NCBI GenBank assembly: GCA_964367945.1
Contig: CAYIZZ010000106.1
Coordinates: 1-7,976, forward strand
DNA from: JAAYCI01 sp964367945
GTDB taxonomy: Bacteria > Bacillota > Clostridia > Oscillospirales > Ruminococcaceae
DNA length: 7,976 bases
Direction of reading: 5' to 3'
Program-made: the position numbers and the translations under genes
Shown: piece after piece, positions 5,562-7,976 of the stretch
Position numbering within the stretch: position 1 is the first letter of the stretch
How the letters are laid out: each line of letters opens with the position of its first letter
The notes under the pieces: model-generated
The model's database searches: none
What the model was told of the DNA's origin: nothing
The model's input: only the letters and a program-made list of their open reading frames with translations

Positions 5562-6938
5562 TTATTTTATCTGCATCACTTTTTTATACTCAGCAATTTG
5601 TTTTTTCACTGCTGTCGGTGACGGACCACCTTCACTGCTGCGTTCAGATATGCATGTGGCCAAATCTATAGCATTGTGCACGTCCTCACAAAACAAATCA
5701 CTGGCTTTTTTATACTCTGATAGCGGCAAACTCTCAAGGGTTTCACCCTCTGCCACACACATCGCCACCAGCTGGCCTATGATTTTATACGCATCCCTAA
5801 ATGGCATGCCTTTTTTTACCAGATAATCTGCACAATCAGTAGCGTTTATAAATCCTTTTGCCGCTGCTTTTTTCATGTTTTCCTTTTTCACGTTCATTGT
5901 TTCTATCATCGGCCGCATTGCTTTTAGGCAAAGTAAAGCTGTATCCACCGCATCAAACACTGCCGGTTTATCCTCTTGCATATCTTTGTTATACGCCAGT
6001 GGCAAGTTTTTCATCATGGATAATAGTGTTGTTAAATCGCCATATACTCTAGCGGTTTTTCCACGTACCAGCTCCGTGATATCGGGGTTTTTCTTTTGTG
6101 GCATGATGGACGAGCCTGTAGCAAATGCATCATCCAGCTCTATAAAAGAAAACTCGCTGCTACACCACAAAATAATTTCTTCCGATAGCCTCGACAAATG
6201 TGTCATCAATATGCTCAGTGCCGCCGCAATCTCGATGCAAAAATCCCTATCCGACACAGCATCCAAACTATTTGCGCAAACACCATCAAAACCCAGCTCG
6301 GCCGCTGTGAGGCTTCTATCTATAGGATATGTAGTCCCGGCCAGTGCACCTGCACCTAGGGGGCTTTGGTTCATTCGATTTTTTGCGTCTTGCAGCCGCT
6401 CATAATCTCTGCGCAGCATCTGCGCATATGCCATCAAATGATGTGCAAACGTTATGGGCTGAGCCACCTGCAAATGAGTATATCCCGGCATCACGGTATC
6501 TATATGCTGCTCTGATAAATTCACAAGTGTTGTTGCCAAAGCTTTTGTCTCATCCATCAGCTCGTTTGACTTTTTACGCAAATAAAGCCGTAAATCTGTA
6601 GCCACTTGGTCATTCCTGCTACGTGCTGTGTGTAGGCGTTTTCCTGCATCACCTATTCGAGTGGTCAGCTCTTGCTCCACAAACATATGTATATCTTCCG
6701 CTGTACCATCTATCAAAAGCGTTCCATTTTCTATATCTTTTTCAATATCCTGTAGTGCCGCCTTGATGTCGGTATAGTCTTTTTCGGTTAATATCCCACT
6801 TTTACACAGCATATGTGCATGTGCAATACTGCCTTTGATATCTTCACGAAACATCACCCAGTCAAATGAAATAGATGAATTAAAGTCATTTATGTCCTTA
6901 TCAAGCTCTTTACTAAAGCGCCCCGCCCACATTTTCAT
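5562..6938 (-). CDS. argH: Argininosuccinate lyase
   Basis: ArgH catalyses the last step of arginine biosynthesis, cleaving argininosuccinate to arginine and fumarate, as a cytoplasmic homotetramer of the fumarase/aspartase superfamily. The 458-residue length is normal. The N-terminus MKMWAGRFS matches the family's typical MKLWGGRF opening. Conserved blocks follow in order: HTARSRNDQ (103-111), GYTHLQ with the catalytic-region His155 (152-157), SPLGAGALAGT (192-202), and the superfamily signature GSSIMPQKKNPD (275-286) carrying the catalytic serine pair at 276-277. No key residue is missing. The ATG at 6938 is preferred over the ATG at codon 3 because AGGAG at 6946-6950 is well spaced from it. 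No argG or other arg gene is visible beside it; the upstream neighbour on the same strand is a ROK kinase, separated by a hairpin. I see no clear ArgR box in the 78-base gap. Confidence 0.97.
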   Translation of the reverse strand: MKMWAGRFSKELDKDINDFNSSISFDWVMFREDIKGSIAHAHMLCKSGILTEKDYTDIKAALQDIEKDIENGTLLIDGTAEDIHMFVEQELTTRIGDAGKRLHTARSRNDQVATDLRLYLRKKSNELMDETKALATTLVNLSEQHIDTVMPGYTHLQVAQPITFAHHLMAYAQMLRRDYERLQDAKNRMNQSPLGAGALAGTTYPIDRSLTAAELGFDGVCANSLDAVSDRDFCIEIAAALSILMTHLSRLSEEIILWCSSEFSFIELDDAFATGSSIMPQKKNPDITELVRGKTARVYGDLTTLLSMMKNLPLAYNKDMQEDKPAVFDAVDTALLCLKAMRPMIETMNVKKENMKKAAAKGFINATDCADYLVKKGMPFRDAYKIIGQLVAMCVAEGETLESLPLSEYKKASDLFCEDVHNAIDLATCISERSSEGGPSPTAVKKQIAEYKKVMQIK

Positions 6939-6977
6939 TTTCTGTCTCCTTGTACTAAAAGAATGTGACTATTATTA

Positions 6978-7004
6978 ATTTACCCCACCATAGGCGGGGT
7001 AAAT
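6978..7004 (-). terminator. Hairpin between the ROK kinase gene and argH (possible terminator)
   Basis: On the minus strand ATTTACCCCGCC and GGTGGGGTAAAT form a 12-bp stem with one G-U pair and a TAT loop. The downstream U-tract is weak (TTAATAATAG). The same DNA read on the plus strand has five T residues after the stem but an A-C mismatch within it. The stem starts 13 bases after the kinase stop codon, so it probably ends or attenuates that transcript. Confidence 0.6.
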
Positions 7005-7016
7005 TTTTATGTTTCT

Positions 7017-7967
7017 TTATAGTGCGGCCGCACCATATATACCGGCATCGTTACCTAGCTCGGCACGATCCACTTTTGGCATTTTACTCCTGTCACCGGC
7101 AAAAACATGAGCGTACACATACTCTCTAACTGCTGATATAAATGCTTCACCTTCATTTGCAATACCGCCACCTAAAAGCACCATGTCGGGCCGCCAGATA
7201 TTTACAGCATTCACCACTGTCATTCCCACATATTTCACGTAGTTATCCACCACAGTTTTTGCGGCGGCGTCACCCTCGTTTGCGGCAATAAATGGTATTC
7301 TTCCGTTCATGTTTTTAAGGTCCCCGTCACACAAGCGCCACATTACCGAGTTTTTATCGTTTTCAGCAGCACGCTTTGCATCTCGTATCAATGCAGTAGC
7401 TGAAGCATATGCTTCCACACAGCCTCTTTCTCCACAAGGGCACTCTTCGCCATCTATTGCTATCATGGTATGGCCAAACTCCATACGGCCTGCGCCACCA
7501 CCTTGTGGGCGAGAATCTACAACCACGCCACTGCCTACACCTGTACCCAGTGTAAACATCACCACATGACTTGCATCCTTTGCGGCACCGTTCACCACCT
7601 CGCCAAACACAGCTACATCAGCATCGTTTGCAAGCTGCATAGGCAAATCAGCGGGGAAATGACTGCGCACCTCAGAAAGTAGTGGCACATCCACCCAGTT
7701 GAAATTTCCGGCAAACGCCACTACGCCATTGTCCGTGTCTATCATTCCCGGACTTGCTATGCCTAGACTAACACAATCTTTAAGCTCGATACTATTTTCA
7801 GCCAACACCTGCTTTACCAGGTTTGCCATATCGGCCGCCACGTCCTGCCATGTGCGATTATACGGGTCCGTACTGCCACTTTTTTTACCAATAAGCACAC
7901 CGTTTCCGTCCACCACACCTACTTTTATATTGGTTCCGCCCAAGTCAATTCCTATCCGATATTCCAT
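7017..7967 (-). CDS. ROK-family glucokinase
   Basis: This 316-residue cytoplasmic sugar kinase most likely phosphorylates glucose to glucose 6-phosphate with ATP. The N-terminal phosphate-binding loop is GIDLGGTNIKVGVVD (6-20). The sugar-site region contains ANDADVAVFGE (113-123), with Asp115 in the catalytic base position, and the LGTGVGSGVV adenosine/phosphate segment (140-149). The ROK zinc site is complete: EFGH (163-166) with His166, and CPCGERGCVE (176-185) with Cys176, Cys178 and Cys183. LLGGGIANE (264-272) is the C-terminal ATP-side motif. There is no N-terminal DNA-binding domain, so it is a kinase and not a ROK repressor. The EFGH motif and the length fit glucokinases, although other hexose specificity cannot be excluded. 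Only nine bases upstream of the ATG at 7967 are in the window; they begin GG, which may be the end of a ribosome binding site outside it. Confidence 0.9.
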   Translation of the reverse strand: MEYRIGIDLGGTNIKVGVVDGNGVLIGKKSGSTDPYNRTWQDVAADMANLVKQVLAENSIELKDCVSLGIASPGMIDTDNGVVAFAGNFNWVDVPLLSEVRSHFPADLPMQLANDADVAVFGEVVNGAAKDASHVVMFTLGTGVGSGVVVDSRPQGGGAGRMEFGHTMIAIDGEECPCGERGCVEAYASATALIRDAKRAAENDKNSVMWRLCDGDLKNMNGRIPFIAANEGDAAAKTVVDNYVKYVGMTVVNAVNIWRPDMVLLGGGIANEGEAFISAVREYVYAHVFAGDRSKMPKVDRAELGNDAGIYGAAAL

Positions 7968-7976
7968 AGTGATACC

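Noticed and set aside
5875..6405. A 176-codon plus-strand frame within argH
   Set aside because: The minus strand encodes a full-length conserved ArgH; the plus-strand translation shows no family pattern or start signal.

Overview
The window looks like an ordinary chromosomal segment of a low-to-moderate GC Firmicute, most likely a member of the Clostridia. The reasons are the AGGAGG-type ribosome binding sites before almost every gene, a T-box riboswitch in front of threonyl-tRNA synthetase, AT-rich intergenic DNA with U-tract terminators, and a clostridial style of protein content (DUF342/FapA-like protein, divergent PRPP synthetase, GH13 alpha-glucosidase, ROK glucokinase). No species can be named from the sequence alone. 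I see no mobile element, CRISPR array, rRNA or tRNA.

Left end (1-460, minus strand): the first 41 codons of thrS run off the left edge. Upstream of it is a complete regulatory leader: a near-consensus sigma-A promoter whose 17-bp spacer is almost filled by a perfect inverted repeat, a Stem I with an ACC (threonine) specifier, the T-box sequence, and an intrinsic terminator. From 461 to 697 there is no convincing gene, but two hairpin-forming inverted repeats precede the next gene.

Middle (698-5467, plus strand): three genes in a row. They are a DUF342/FapA-like beta-helix protein with no flagellar neighbours, a 394-residue divergent ribose-phosphate pyrophosphokinase starting at GTG, and a 634-residue GH13 alpha-glucosidase/oligo-1,6-glucosidase with an extra N-terminal helical region. 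A clean terminator follows the pyrophosphokinase gene, so the glucosidase gene is probably a separate unit. An 18-bp near-perfect palindrome lies just before its ribosome binding site.

Right end (5468-7976, minus strand): argH (argininosuccinate lyase) and, upstream of it, a ROK-family glucokinase gene point left and converge on the glucosidase gene. A bidirectional terminator sits between the converging units.

Functionally, the alpha-glucosidase would release intracellular glucose that the ROK kinase could phosphorylate, but the two genes are on opposite strands and separated by argH, so this is a metabolic link and not an operon. PRPP synthesis, arginine biosynthesis and threonyl-tRNA charging are housekeeping functions. 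I found no strong evidence for an undescribed system. The most checkable unusual points are the promoter-spacer palindrome, the palindrome before the glucosidase, the altered PRPP loop of the pyrophosphokinase and the N-terminal extension of the glucosidase.
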